Shown here piece by piece: positions 17,612 to 26,905 of a stretch of DNA of 62,718 nt. The translations under genes were made by a program, and so were the position numbers. How positions within the stretch are numbered: position 1 is the first letter of the stretch; each line of letters opens with the position of its first letter. The notes beneath the pieces are model-generated. The model was not told the origin of the DNA, searched no databases, and saw only the letters and a list, made by a program, of their open reading frames with translations. The DNA lies in NCBI GenBank assembly GCA_035716025.1, contig DASTKH010000007.1, positions 1 through 62,718 on the forward strand, in the 5' to 3' direction. Source of the DNA: JADGHE01 sp035716025 (GTDB lineage Bacteria; Pseudomonadota; Alphaproteobacteria; Rhizobiales; Xanthobacteraceae).

Positions 17612-18706
17612 ATGACCCTGAGAAGACGACAGTTTCTGACAGGCGCCGCGACGGCGATGGCCGGCGGCGCGCTGGCTGCGCCCGCGATCGCGCAGTCGCA
17701 GCCCGAGATCAAGTGGCGATTGACGTCGAGTTTCCCCCGCGTGCTCGACACGATCTACGGGACGGCGCAGACCTTGGCGAAATACATCGCCGAGGCGACC
17801 GACAACAAGTTCCAGATTCAGACCTTTCCGGCAGGCGAGATCGTGCCGGGTCTCGCGGCGCTCGACTCGGTTTCCAACGCTACCGTCGAATGCGCCCAGA
17901 CCCCGGTTTACTTCTACATCGGCAAGGACCCGACCCTCGGCTTCGGGACCGGCATTCCCTTCGGGCTCAATGCGCGACTGCAGCATTCGTGGTGGCATTT
18001 TGCGGACGGCGCGGAAATCATCAACGGCGTGCTCGCGAAATTCAACGTGGTCGGCTTTCCGTGCGGCAATTCGGGCTGCCAGATGGGCGGCTTCTTCCGC
18101 AAGGAACTGAAAGAGGTGGACGACCTCAAGGGTCTCAAGTTCCGCATCGGCGGAATGGGGGGACAGGTACTCGCCAAACTCGGCGTCGTGCCGCAGCAGA
18201 TCGCTCCGGGCGACGTTTACCCGGCCCTCGAACGCGGAACGATCGACGCCGCCGAATTCGTGGGCCCCTATGACGACGAGAAGCTCGGCCTGCATCGCGT
18301 CGCCCGCTACTATTATTATCCCGGCTGGTGGGAAGGCGGTGCGATGATGCACCTCATCGTCAACACGGAGCACTGGAACCGACTGCCGAAGACCTATCAG
18401 CGCATCGTCCAGGACGCCTGCGAGGCTGCGGACAACTGGATGCTGGCGAAGTACGACGCCGTCAACGCGCCCGCGCTGCGCCGGTTGGTTGCGACCGGCG
18501 CGCAACTCCGGCCTTTCCCGCTGCCGATCCTGGAAGCGGCCTACAAGGCCGCACAGGATCTGTATGCGGAGATCGCCGGCACCAATGCGGCGTTCAAGCG
18601 GGCACTCGAGTCTACGAATGCCTTCCGCAGCGAGCAGCTGCAGTGGTGGCAGGTCGGCGAATATTCGTTCGACTCGTTCATGATCCGCATGCGCAACCGC
18701 AACTGA
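17612..18706 (+). CDS. TRAP transporter solute-binding protein, TakP-like (paralogue 4)
   Basis: 364-aa periplasmic binding protein homologous to the three at 7.5-11.3 kb. The Tat-type signal is MTLRRRQFLTGAAT ending AAPAIAQ. Pocket residues Gln157, Arg178 and Glu215 are kept, but the Trp conserved in the other three is Phe216 (AEFVGPYDDEK), and the loop VYFYIGKDPTLGFG differs. The ATG at 17612 follows AAAGAGG; the frame is open upstream, but the extension is not signal-like. It is separated from the other TRAP genes by the DUF2783/FAD/MBL block and is followed by a DMT-family gene. Confidence 0.93.
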   Translation: MTLRRRQFLTGAATAMAGGALAAPAIAQSQPEIKWRLTSSFPRVLDTIYGTAQTLAKYIAEATDNKFQIQTFPAGEIVPGLAALDSVSNATVECAQTPVYFYIGKDPTLGFGTGIPFGLNARLQHSWWHFADGAEIINGVLAKFNVVGFPCGNSGCQMGGFFRKELKEVDDLKGLKFRIGGMGGQVLAKLGVVPQQIAPGDVYPALERGTIDAAEFVGPYDDEKLGLHRVARYYYYPGWWEGGAMMHLIVNTEHWNRLPKTYQRIVQDACEAADNWMLAKYDAVNAPALRRLVATGAQLRPFPLPILEAAYKAAQDLYAEIAGTNAAFKRALESTNAFRSEQLQWWQVGEYSFDSFMIRMRNRN

Positions 18707-18712
18707 GGAGCA

Positions 18713-18741
18713 GCCCCTGCGGCATGAACCGTCGCGGGGGC
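18713..18741 (+). other. 9-bp stem-loop after TakP-like gene 4
   Basis: GCCCCTGCG pairs with CGCGGGGGC (one G-U pair), with an 11-nt loop, 7 nt after the stop codon. No T-run. The loop holds ATG 18724, the proposed start of the next gene, so the hairpin could limit read-through or translation of that gene. Confidence 0.45.
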
Positions 18742-19653
18742 CATCTTGCAATCGTGACAGGCAAGGACATCGGCCGGGTCCTCTTGTGGATGACCGGCGC
18801 GCTCTTATCGTTTACCACGATGGCGGTCTCGGTGCGCGAGCTTGCGAGCGCGCTCAACGTCTTCGAAATGCTCAGCATTCGCAGCGCGTTCGGGCTGAGC
18901 GTGTTGCTCTGTCTCGCGCTGCTGCGACCCTCGCTGCGGCACCTGCTGCGGACGCGACGGTTGCCGCTGCACGGGCTGCGCAACGTGATTCATTTCGGCG
19001 CCCAGGTCGGCTGGGCGCAGGGTGTCGTGCTGCTGCCGCTCGCAACGGTGTTCGCGCTTGAATTCACGACGCCGATCTGGGTCGCGGTGCTGGCGGTTCT
19101 CATCCTGGGAGAGCAAATGACGGCGAGCCGCGCCGGCACGGTATTGCTCGGCTTCCTTGGCGTCCTTGTCATCCTGCGGCCGGGAATGGGAAATTTCGAT
19201 CCGGCCGCGCTGCTTGTCCTCGGCGCCGCGCTCGGATTTGCGGCGACCTCCGTCGCCACGAAGGCGCTGACCGGCACCGACGCGACCTACACGATCCTTC
19301 TTTACATGAACCTCTTCCAGCTCCCGTTGAACCTGATGTTCAGCGATCCGCTATTTCCCCTGAAGCTCGGCAGCGAACAGGCCTTGCCGGTTCTCGGCAT
19401 GGCCGTGTCGGGTCTCGCTTCGCATTACTGCCTTACCAATGCTTTCCGCTCCGGCGATGCCCTCATCGTCATTCCCCTCGACTTCCTCCGCATTCCGCTC
19501 ATCGCCGTCGTCGGCTGGCTTTTCTATGGCGAGGGGCTCGAAGTTTTCGTTTTTCTCGGCGCCGGACTGATTGTCGCCGGGATTCTCTGGAATCTGCTTG
19601 CGGAAGCACGGACCACCCGCGCCGCGCGCCCCGTTGCCGCCGCAAACGATTGA
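18724..19653 (+). CDS. EamA-family (DMT) transporter
   Basis: 309-aa inner-membrane protein with about ten hydrophobic segments in two EamA repeats; the first includes FALEFTTPIWVAVLAVLILGEQMT and the second SHYCLTNAFRSGDALIVIPLDFLRIPLIAVVGWLFYGE. The TP-W and GE signatures are typical of the drug/metabolite transporter superfamily, often metabolite exporters. The start is uncertain: ATG 18724 lies in a hairpin loop and the GAGGAG is 13 nt away; GTG 18754 also gives a complete first helix. It may be transcribed with the TakP-like gene ending at 18706. Substrate unknown. Confidence 0.85.
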   Translation: MNRRGGHLAIVTGKDIGRVLLWMTGALLSFTTMAVSVRELASALNVFEMLSIRSAFGLSVLLCLALLRPSLRHLLRTRRLPLHGLRNVIHFGAQVGWAQGVVLLPLATVFALEFTTPIWVAVLAVLILGEQMTASRAGTVLLGFLGVLVILRPGMGNFDPAALLVLGAALGFAATSVATKALTGTDATYTILLYMNLFQLPLNLMFSDPLFPLKLGSEQALPVLGMAVSGLASHYCLTNAFRSGDALIVIPLDFLRIPLIAVVGWLFYGEGLEVFVFLGAGLIVAGILWNLLAEARTTRAARPVAAAND

Positions 19654-19739
19654 TTGCAACGACCTGCAACGGATAATCTGCCTCGCGTGGGGGATGCTTC
19701 GGGCCTTGCGTGGCAAACGACCGGCGCCGTGGTCCGGCA

Positions 19740-20801
19740 ATGAGGACTGGGACATTGATCTGGAAGGTGGTTGCGGGCTTGCGGGCCGCGAGGCCACCCC
19801 GGCTCGGCGAAGTGCTGGGGGGAGGCGCGCTGCTTCTCGTATTCGGGGCTGCGACGGCCCTCGCGCAGGGTGCGCCCTGGTACGGTCGCGCCCCGCAGCG
19901 GGATCCTGTTTGCGTGCGCCTGGAAGCGCAGCTCGCCGCGCTTGACCGCACCGCTTCCGAGGCGAATGCCGAGCAGGCGAGGCGCGCCGAGGAGGCCGTC
20001 AATCGCCAGCAGGCCGAGCTCGATCGCCTCGTCGCCTCTTCGCGGCGGATGGGATGCGAGCGCACGGGTTTCTTTCTGTTCGGGGGCGGCCAGCCGCCGC
20101 AGTGCGATCAGGTGCGGGGGCAGATCGATCGGACGCGCGCCGATCTCGACCGCGCCATTACGATGCTCGAGCAGGCGCGCGGCGGCGGTGTCGATCGCGG
20201 AGAACAGCGCCAGGCAATCCTGATTGCCCTCGCGCAGAATGCCTGCGGGCCGCAATACCAGAATGTCCGGCGCCCGCGCGGCTTCTTCGAATCCTTGTTC
20301 GGGAACGCCGCGCCGGAGGCACCGGCCTATCCGGGAACCGAAGGAATGCCCGGCGAAACGCAGCCCTCGGGCCTTTACCGCACCGTGTGCGTCCGCAAAT
20401 GCGACGGCTCCTTCTTCCCGATTTCGTACGCCACCACGCCGGCGCGTTTCGGCGAGGATGAGCAGGCATGCCACAGGGCGTGTCCGGCAACCGAAGTGGA
20501 GCTCTACGCGTATCGCAATCCCGGCGAAGACATCGCGCAGGCCACTTCGATCAGCGGTCGGCCGTATACCGAGCTGCCGAACGCGTTTCGCTATCGCCGC
20601 GAATACGATCCGGCCTGCACCTGCAAACGGCCCGGCGAAAGCTGGGCTGCGGCCGTGCGCGAGGATCCGACCATCGCCCGCGGCGACATCGTCGTCACCG
20701 ACGAAACCGCGAAGGCGATGTCGCAACCGAAGGCGCCCCCCGCTTCCAAGCCTGCGCGCAGCGAGCGGCCGCGGGGCGGCGCGCCACCTGCGCCCCGCTG
20801 A
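19740..20801 (+). CDS. DUF2865 secreted protein
   Basis: 353-aa protein with an N-terminal hydrophobic segment (about 25-45, ending ATALAQG), a charged helical, coiled-coil-prone region (residues 60-130, rich in Ala, Glu, Gln, Arg), and the DUF2865 core near 200-310. The core is recognised by TVCVRKCDGSFFPISYAT, FGEDEQACHRACP, VELYAYRNPGED and ACTCKRPGESW, with several conserved Cys. A Pro/Ala-rich tail closes it. This family is common in Hyphomicrobiales and has no known function; export to the envelope is likely. ATG 19740 lacks a clear SD; GTG 19710 is an alternative. It ends 12 nt from nadE. Confidence 0.85.
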   Translation: MRTGTLIWKVVAGLRAARPPRLGEVLGGGALLLVFGAATALAQGAPWYGRAPQRDPVCVRLEAQLAALDRTASEANAEQARRAEEAVNRQQAELDRLVASSRRMGCERTGFFLFGGGQPPQCDQVRGQIDRTRADLDRAITMLEQARGGGVDRGEQRQAILIALAQNACGPQYQNVRRPRGFFESLFGNAAPEAPAYPGTEGMPGETQPSGLYRTVCVRKCDGSFFPISYATTPARFGEDEQACHRACPATEVELYAYRNPGEDIAQATSISGRPYTELPNAFRYRREYDPACTCKRPGESWAAAVREDPTIARGDIVVTDETAKAMSQPKAPPASKPARSERPRGGAPPAPR

Positions 20802-20813
20802 AGCCCTAGCGTC

Positions 20814-22556
20814 CTACAGATCGACCGGCGCCGTCCGGCCCGGGCGGGGCAACAGCGTGGTGTCCGGGGAGGGAAGGGGTTCACCGTTGTCACGAAAGCG
20901 GTTCGCGATCGGGTAGCGGCGGTCGCGGCCGAAATTCTTCATCGTTACTTTGACGCCCGGCGGCGCCTGGCGGCGCTTGTACTCGGCCGCCGCGAGCATG
21001 CGCTCGACTCGCAAGACCGTGTCGCGATCGAAGCCGTCGGCGACGATGTCGGCCACCGGCTGTTCGCGCTCGACGAGCCTTTCGAGAACGGCGTCGAGCA
21101 CGTCGTAAGGCGGCAACGTATCCTGGTCGCGCTGGTCTTCACGCAGTTCCGCCGTCGGAGGCCGCGCCAGGATGCTCGCAGGGATCACCGGCCCGTCAGG
21201 ACCGCGCGCCCCCGGCGGCTTCCAGGCATTGCGCAGCCCGGCGAGGCGGTAGACCTCGGTCTTGTAGAGGTCCTTCAGGGGGTTGAAGCCGCCGTTCATG
21301 TCGCCGTAAAGCGTCGCGTAGCCGGTCGACATCTCCGACTTGTTGCCGGTCGTCAGCAGCATCAACCCGGATTTGTTGGAGAGCGCCATCAGGATGGTGC
21401 CGCGCGCCCGCGCCTGCAGGTTTTCTTCGGTGGCGTCGCGTGCATAACCGGCCAGGGCAGGAGCAAGGGCCGTCTCCAACCCCTGCACGGCAGCCTCGAT
21501 CGAGAGCGTTTCGAGCTTGATGCCAAGCGCCTTCGCCAGTGTCGCCGCATCGGCAATCGACTGCGGTGCCGTGTAGCGATACGGCAGCATCACCGCGCGC
21601 ACTCGCGTGGCGCCGAGCGCATCCGTCGCCATCGCCGCGCAGAGAGCCGAGTCGATTCCGCCCGAAAGGCCCAGCACCACGCCGGGAAAGCCGCACTTTT
21701 CGACATAGTCTCGCAGCCCCAGCACACAGGCCGCATAATCGGCCTTGTCGTTGTCGTCCCACGCTATCGCCTGTGGCGCGGCGATGCAGCGCCAGCCGTG
21801 TTCGGAACGGTGCCAGCGCGTGGTGACGACGGTCTCCTCGAAGGCCGGAAGCTGCAGGGCAAGGGTGCGGTCTGCGTGCAGCGCGAAGGACGCGCCGTCG
21901 AACACCAGTTCGTCCTGGCCGCCCACCTGGTTGAGGTAGACGAGCGGCAAGCCCGTCTCGGTGACGCGCGCGACGGCCACGTTCAGGCGAAGGTCGTTCT
22001 TGCCCCGCCAATAAGGCGAGCCGTTCGGGACGATTAGAAGTTCGGCCCCGGTCTCGGCGAGACATTCGACGACGTCCTGCGCCCAGATGTCCTCGCAGAC
22101 GGGAACGCCGATGCGGACGCCCCGCAGGTTCACCGGCCCGGGCATCGGGCCGGCGCTGAACACGCGCGCCTCGTCGAAAACGCCATAGTTCGGCAGATTG
22201 ACCTTGAGGCGGACCGCAGCAATGCGGCCTCCCGCGAGCAGCAGCGCGGCGTTGTAGAGCTTGCCGTTTTCTACCCATGGGCAACCGATCAGTGCGGCAG
22301 GCCCGCCATCGGCGGTCTCGCGCGCAAGCGTCTCGGCGGCGGCCCGGCAGGCTGCCTGGAACGTCGGCCGCAGGACGAGGTCCTCCGGCGGGTAGCCGGA
22401 CAGGAACAATTCCGGAAAAACGACGAGGTCGGCGCCCTCGGCGCCCGCGCGCTCGCGTGCGGTGCGCGCCTTGGCGAGGTTGCCGGCAAGGTCGCCGACG
22501 GTCGGATTGAACTGGGCGAGCGCAATGGCGAGCGCGTCGGCAGGGCTTGGGCTCAT
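20814..22556 (-). CDS. nadE: Glutamine-dependent NAD+ synthetase
   Basis: 580-aa bifunctional enzyme converting nicotinic acid adenine dinucleotide to NAD+ with ATP and glutamine-derived ammonia, the last step of NAD synthesis. The N-terminal nitrilase-fold glutaminase domain (1-260) has the Glu49 / Lys118 / Cys154 triad (FPELFLSG, RLKVNLPNYG, VPVCEDIW). The C-terminal synthetase domain begins with the PP-loop LSGGIDSALC (297-306) and contains TGNKSEMSTGYATLYGD. Length matches bacterial glutamine-dependent NadE. ATG 22556 gives the canonical ALAQFNPTVGD start region. Confidence 0.95.
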   Translation of the reverse strand: MSPSPADALAIALAQFNPTVGDLAGNLAKARTARERAGAEGADLVVFPELFLSGYPPEDLVLRPTFQAACRAAAETLARETADGGPAALIGCPWVENGKLYNAALLLAGGRIAAVRLKVNLPNYGVFDEARVFSAGPMPGPVNLRGVRIGVPVCEDIWAQDVVECLAETGAELLIVPNGSPYWRGKNDLRLNVAVARVTETGLPLVYLNQVGGQDELVFDGASFALHADRTLALQLPAFEETVVTTRWHRSEHGWRCIAAPQAIAWDDNDKADYAACVLGLRDYVEKCGFPGVVLGLSGGIDSALCAAMATDALGATRVRAVMLPYRYTAPQSIADAATLAKALGIKLETLSIEAAVQGLETALAPALAGYARDATEENLQARARGTILMALSNKSGLMLLTTGNKSEMSTGYATLYGDMNGGFNPLKDLYKTEVYRLAGLRNAWKPPGARGPDGPVIPASILARPPTAELREDQRDQDTLPPYDVLDAVLERLVEREQPVADIVADGFDRDTVLRVERMLAAAEYKRRQAPPGVKVTMKNFGRDRRYPIANRFRDNGEPLPSPDTTLLPRPGRTAPVDL

Positions 22557-22649
22557 GAACCTGATCTAGGCCCTGCGTCCCTTCGCGGCAAATGGCGACC
22601 CGGCGACCGCTAACGTCCCGCAACCGGAGGGGAGGGGCCGCAAGCGGCC

Positions 22650-24038
22650 TCAGAGACCGGCTGCGGCGGCCAAGGGTCGGGCCTTCGCCGTGCGCTCGGC
22701 CTTGAGCAGGTCGGCGAGCAGGAAAGCCAGCTCGATCGACTGCTCGGCATTGAGCCGCGGATCGCAGTAGGTGTGATAGCGGTCGTTGAGGTCCTGGTCC
22801 GAGATTGCGCGGGCACCGCCCGTGCACTCGGTGACGTTCTTTCCGGTCATCTCCAGGTGAACGCCGCCGGCATAGCTTCCCTCCGCGGCGTGAACGGCAA
22901 AGAAGCTCTTGACCTCCTGGATGATGCGGTCGAACGGCCGTGTCTTGTAACCGGTCGCGCTCGTGATCGTGTTGCCGTGCATGGGGTCGCACGACCACAC
23001 GACGTTGCGGCCTTCGCGCTGCACGGCCCGAATGAGGGGCGGCAGGTGCTCGGCGATCTTGTCGGCCCCGAAGCGGCAGATGAGCGTGAGGCGCCCGGGT
23101 TCGTTGTCGGGGCTGAGCAGATCGATCAGCCGCAGCAGATCGTCCGGCTTCAGCGTGGGGCCGCATTTCAGACCCAGCGGGTTCTTCACGCCGCGGCAGA
23201 ACTCGACATGGGCGTGATCGTGCTGTCGCGTGCGGTCGCCGATCCAGATCATGTGGCCGGACGTGCAGTACCAGTCGCCCGAGGTCGAGTCGATCCGCGT
23301 CATGGCCTGCTCGTAGCCGAGCAGCAGCGCCTCGTGACTGACATAGAGCTCGGTGGTGCGCAGCTCCGGGTGGCTCTCGGGGTCGAGCCCGCAGGCGCGC
23401 ATGAAGTTCAGCGATTCGGTGATGCGGTCGGCGAGTTCCTCATAGTCCTGGGAGCGCGGGGCGTCCTTGACGAAGCCCAACATCCATTCGTGCACGCGCG
23501 CGAGACTGGCATAGCCGCCGCCTGCGAAGGCCCGCAGCAGATTGAGGGTCGCAGCCGACTGGCGATAGGCGTCGATCTGCCGGCGCGGGTCGGGTCTGCG
23601 CGCCTCCTCCGTAAAGGCGATGTCGTTGATGATGTCCCCGCGATAGCTGGGCAGCTCCTGGTCCCCCCGCCGCTCGACCGGCGACGAGCGCGGCTTTGCG
23701 AACTGGCCGGCGATGCGGCCCACTTTCACGATGGGCGAGGCGGCCGCATAGGTCAGCACCACCGCCATTTGCAGGAACACGCGGAAAAAGTCGCGGATAT
23801 TGTCCGGATGGTGCTCGGCAAAGCTCTCGGCGCAGTCTCCGCCTTGGAGCAGGAAAGCCTCTCCGGCCGCCACCCTGGCAAGCTGCCGCTTCAAAGCGCG
23901 CGCCTCGCCGGCAAAGACCAGCGGCGGAAAGGTCGCAAGCTGCTTCTCGACCGCGGACAGTTCGGCCTTGTCCGGATAGTCGGGCGCCTGCTGGATCGGG
24001 CGGGTTCGCCAGCTATCCGGGGTCCAGCGCTCCGGCAT
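22650..24038 (-). CDS. Class II 3-deoxy-7-phosphoheptulonate (DAHP) synthase
   Basis: 462-aa enzyme condensing phosphoenolpyruvate and erythrose 4-phosphate, the entry step of the shikimate pathway. It is the plant-like class II form: WTPDSWRTRPIQQAPDYPD at the N-terminus, LLQGGDCAESF with the metal-binding Cys near residue 72, and later RLTLICRFGADKI, VVWSCDPMHGNT and the C-terminal ITECTGG-type segment. ATG 24038 follows GGAGGAATGTCGC. Class II enzymes are often feedback-controlled by aromatic amino acids through extra helices, but no such site is identified here. Confidence 0.95.
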   Translation of the reverse strand: MPERWTPDSWRTRPIQQAPDYPDKAELSAVEKQLATFPPLVFAGEARALKRQLARVAAGEAFLLQGGDCAESFAEHHPDNIRDFFRVFLQMAVVLTYAAASPIVKVGRIAGQFAKPRSSPVERRGDQELPSYRGDIINDIAFTEEARRPDPRRQIDAYRQSAATLNLLRAFAGGGYASLARVHEWMLGFVKDAPRSQDYEELADRITESLNFMRACGLDPESHPELRTTELYVSHEALLLGYEQAMTRIDSTSGDWYCTSGHMIWIGDRTRQHDHAHVEFCRGVKNPLGLKCGPTLKPDDLLRLIDLLSPDNEPGRLTLICRFGADKIAEHLPPLIRAVQREGRNVVWSCDPMHGNTITSATGYKTRPFDRIIQEVKSFFAVHAAEGSYAGGVHLEMTGKNVTECTGGARAISDQDLNDRYHTYCDPRLNAEQSIELAFLLADLLKAERTAKARPLAAAAGL

Positions 24039-24226
24039 GCGACATTCCTCCAATTCGACGCGTACAAGCCCGGCGCGAGCACGGGGCGTCTTCGCTTATA
24101 CACACCTGCCGCGGCGAACTGAATGCCAATTTCCCGACCGATCTCAAGGACGTCAACCCATGGCGGGACAGCCGGCGGCAGCCCTACCGACCCGTCCCCC
24201 GCCTCCCAGGCGGCCGAGTCATCACG

Positions 24227-25615
24227 CTATTCGGCTGCGGTCGCTCGTTCGTAGACGGCTGAGGGTTGCCGCATGGTGACGAGTTCTTCGGCCGCCGTGG
24301 GATGCACCGCCATTGTGGCGTCGAAATCGGCCTTGGTGGCCCCCATCGTCACCGCGATCCCGACGAGTTGGATGAGCTCGCCCGCGTCCGGACCGACGAT
24401 GTGGCAGCCGACCACCCGGTCGGTTTGGCCATCGACCACGAGCTTGAGGAGCGCCCGCGTTGCGCGGCCCGTCATGGTGACTTTCATCGGCCGGAAGGCG
24501 GATCGGAAGATCTTCACCTGCGCAAGCTGCTCGCGGGCTTGCGCCTCGGTCAAGCCGATGGCGCCGACCTCGGGTTCGGAAAAGACGGCAGTCGGAACCT
24601 TGGTGTGGTCCACGCGCGTCGGCTTGCCGCCGAACACCGTGTCGGCGAAGGCGTGGCCTTCGCGGATGGCGACCGGCGTGAGGTTGACTCGGTTGGTCAC
24701 GTCCCCGACCGCGTAAATATTCGGGACCGAGGTCTGCGAATAGGCATCGACGGCGATTCCGCCGTTCTCGGCGATGCGGACGCCGGCCCGTTCGAGGCCG
24801 AGTCCCGCAATGTTGGGCCGCCGCCCGGTCGCGAACATCACCTTATCGGCGGCGACGACCGAACCCTTTGACAGCGTGGCGACATAATGATCGGAGTTTT
24901 TGAACACGTGCGTCACCGTGCGCGAGCACTGCACGTCGATGCCGCGTGCCATCATTTCGTCCTGGACATGCGTGCGGACGTCGTCGTCGAACCCGCGCAG
25001 GATCTTTTCGCCGCGGTAGATCAACGTTACTTCGGAGCCGAGGCCTGCGAAGATGCAGGCGAACTCGACCGCGATATAACCGCCGCCCTGGATCAGAACG
25101 CGCCTCGGCAGTTCGGGCAGGTGAAATGCCTCGTTCGAGGAGATGACGTGCTCAATTCCCGGAATGCTCGGGCCGGGATACGGACTGCCGCCGGTGGCGA
25201 TCAAGATGTGGCCGGCCCGCACCCGCTCTCCCGTGGCCAGGAGATGCACCGTATGCGCATCCTCGATCACCGCACGGGATTTGGCGATGACAACGCCTGC
25301 GTTTTCGAGATTGGCAGTGTACGCCGTTTCTAGTCGCGCGATCTCGCGATCCTTGTTGGCGACGAGCGTGCGCCAGTCGAAGCTTGGCTTGGAAAGGCTC
25401 CAGCCGTAGCCCGCAGCGTCCTCGAAATCCTGCGAGAAACGCGAGGCGTAGACGAACAGCTTTTTGGGCACGCAACCGCGGATCACGCAGGTGCCGCCCA
25501 TGCGGTATTCCTCGGCAACCATGACCCGCGCGCCGTAGCCCGCGGCGATGCGGGCGGCGCGCACGCCCCCCGAGCCCCCGCCGATCACGAAAAGATCCAC
25601 TTCGCGCGCGGTCAT
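24227..25615 (-). CDS. gor: Glutathione-disulfide reductase
   Basis: 462-aa FAD/NADPH pyridine-nucleotide disulfide oxidoreductase. FAD motif GGGSGG at residues 12-17, redox-active Cys43/Cys48 in GGTCVIRGCVPKK, and the C-terminal HPTAAEE with the catalytic His-Glu pair from the partner subunit. The reaction is GSSG + NADPH to 2 GSH in the cytosol. The Arg-rich NADPH-binding stretch after GGGYIAVEFA supports a glutathione reductase over a dihydrolipoyl dehydrogenase. It lies 40 nt downstream of the DUF2059 gene, so rpiA-DUF2059-gor may be one transcript. Confidence 0.95.
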   Translation of the reverse strand: MTAREVDLFVIGGGSGGVRAARIAAGYGARVMVAEEYRMGGTCVIRGCVPKKLFVYASRFSQDFEDAAGYGWSLSKPSFDWRTLVANKDREIARLETAYTANLENAGVVIAKSRAVIEDAHTVHLLATGERVRAGHILIATGGSPYPGPSIPGIEHVISSNEAFHLPELPRRVLIQGGGYIAVEFACIFAGLGSEVTLIYRGEKILRGFDDDVRTHVQDEMMARGIDVQCSRTVTHVFKNSDHYVATLSKGSVVAADKVMFATGRRPNIAGLGLERAGVRIAENGGIAVDAYSQTSVPNIYAVGDVTNRVNLTPVAIREGHAFADTVFGGKPTRVDHTKVPTAVFSEPEVGAIGLTEAQAREQLAQVKIFRSAFRPMKVTMTGRATRALLKLVVDGQTDRVVGCHIVGPDAGELIQLVGIAVTMGATKADFDATMAVHPTAAEELVTMRQPSAVYERATAAE

Positions 25616-25655
25616 GGCGCCATTGTCCCGGCAGGCTCGAGCCCGATCGGCCGTC

Positions 25656-26183
25656 TCACATCTTGTGCCCGCGTTTGGTCATTTCCGCCCGAAAGCGGGC
25701 CATGATCTCCTCCTGGAAGTTTTCGCCCCAGCTCTGAACCTGGCTCATGCTCTGTTCGAGTACCACCGGCTCCTGTTGAATGAGCTTCTGTCCGAGCGGA
25801 GTCTTGTAGAAGGCAAGGGCCTGCTTGATCTCGGCTTCCGTAAAGTGCTGGGCGTAGATGCGCGCGATCAGATTGGTGATCTCCAACTTCTTGTTGGCGT
25901 ATTCGTTGCGGAGCTGGGCTGCGACGTCGTTGAGGTCCTTCGCGAGATTCGGACTCGTGCGGAGGATCACGTTCTTCGCCGTCTCGATCACGCCCGGCAC
26001 GACCGGGTCGAACATGTGCGATGCGCCTTTGATCTCGATCAGCTCTTTCGCCGCGGCCATCGCGGCGGCGCTCGGCTGCTGCTGGGCCTGCGCCGATCCG
26101 CTCCAGGCGAGGCCAAGGGCGAACAGGAGGGCGACGGGCAGGGATTTCACATGCGGACACGCGGCGCGGAAACCGAAAATCAT
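25656..26183 (-). CDS. DUF2059 secreted protein
   Basis: 175-aa protein with a signal peptide (hydrophobic ALLFALGLAW, cleavage near SAQAQ, about residue 33) and a DUF2059 domain at the C-terminus (LIARIYAQHFTEAEIKQALAFYKTPLGQKLI). The family is periplasmic and of unknown function. ATG 26183 overlaps the rpiA stop in a TGATG arrangement, and GAGGAG lies 9 nt upstream, so translation is probably coupled to rpiA. A GTG at 26186 would add one residue. It sits between rpiA and gor on one strand. Confidence 0.88.
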   Translation of the reverse strand: MIFGFRAACPHVKSLPVALLFALGLAWSGSAQAQQQPSAAAMAAAKELIEIKGASHMFDPVVPGVIETAKNVILRTSPNLAKDLNDVAAQLRNEYANKKLEITNLIARIYAQHFTEAEIKQALAFYKTPLGQKLIQQEPVVLEQSMSQVQSWGENFQEEIMARFRAEMTKRGHKM

Positions 26184-26905
26184 CACGATATGCTCCTCTG
26201 CGAGCCGGGCTGCGGCCGCGGACGCTCGATCGTTCTTACACCCTGTGATCCGGCCACAATGGCAAGGTCGGCCATTTTGATAAAGAGCCCGTGCCCCGCC
26301 ACCCCGGGGATTTCGTGCAGGCGTGCGGCGAGGCCGGCCGGATCGTCAATGCAGGCAAGCTGCGCATCGAGGATCAGGTGGCCGCTGTCCGTGACGAAAG
26401 CATGGCCGTCCCGGCCGGTGCGGAGCCTGCACGCGCCGGGCGCGCCGGCCGCCGCTTCGACCGCGCGGCGCGTGGCTCCAAGGCCGAACCGCACGACCTC
26501 GACGGGAAGCGGGAAGCGGCCGAGACAAGGCACGAGTTTCGACTCGTCGGCGATGACGATCATCTTCCGCGAGGCCGCGGCGACGATTTTCTCCCGCAAC
26601 AAGGCGCCGCCGCCTCCCTTGATAAGGGAGAGGTCGGGCGCGATCTCGTCGGCACCGTCGACGGTCAGGTCGAGCTCGGGCGTTTCGTCGAGGGTGGTAA
26701 GCGGAATGCCGAGGGCCTCCGCCTGCGCCCGGGTCGCCTCCGAGGTGGGCACGCCGATGACCGCAAGCCCCTGCCGGACCCGATCGCCCAGCGCGGCCAC
26801 GAAATGCGCGGCGGTCGATCCGGTGCCGAGCCCCAGCCGCATGCCGGGCTCCACGAAATCAAGGGCCGCCAGGGCGGCGGCACGCTTCTGGTCATCGATG
26901 GTCAT
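26183..26905 (-). CDS. rpiA: Ribose-5-phosphate isomerase A
   Basis: 240-aa enzyme interconverting ribose 5-phosphate and ribulose 5-phosphate in the pentose phosphate pathway. Hallmarks are LGLGTGSTAAHF, VDGADEI and IKGGGGALLREKI (catalytic Asp, Glu and Lys regions). Length matches RpiA. ATG 26905 gives MTIDDQKRAAA, the usual N-terminus; an upstream in-frame ATG at 26932 is less likely, and neither has a clear SD. The stop overlaps the ATG of the DUF2059 gene. It is divergent from gph across 106 nt. Confidence 0.94.
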   Translation of the reverse strand: MTIDDQKRAAALAALDFVEPGMRLGLGTGSTAAHFVAALGDRVRQGLAVIGVPTSEATRAQAEALGIPLTTLDETPELDLTVDGADEIAPDLSLIKGGGGALLREKIVAAASRKMIVIADESKLVPCLGRFPLPVEVVRFGLGATRRAVEAAAGAPGACRLRTGRDGHAFVTDSGHLILDAQLACIDDPAGLAARLHEIPGVAGHGLFIKMADLAIVAGSQGVRTIERPRPQPGSQRSIS

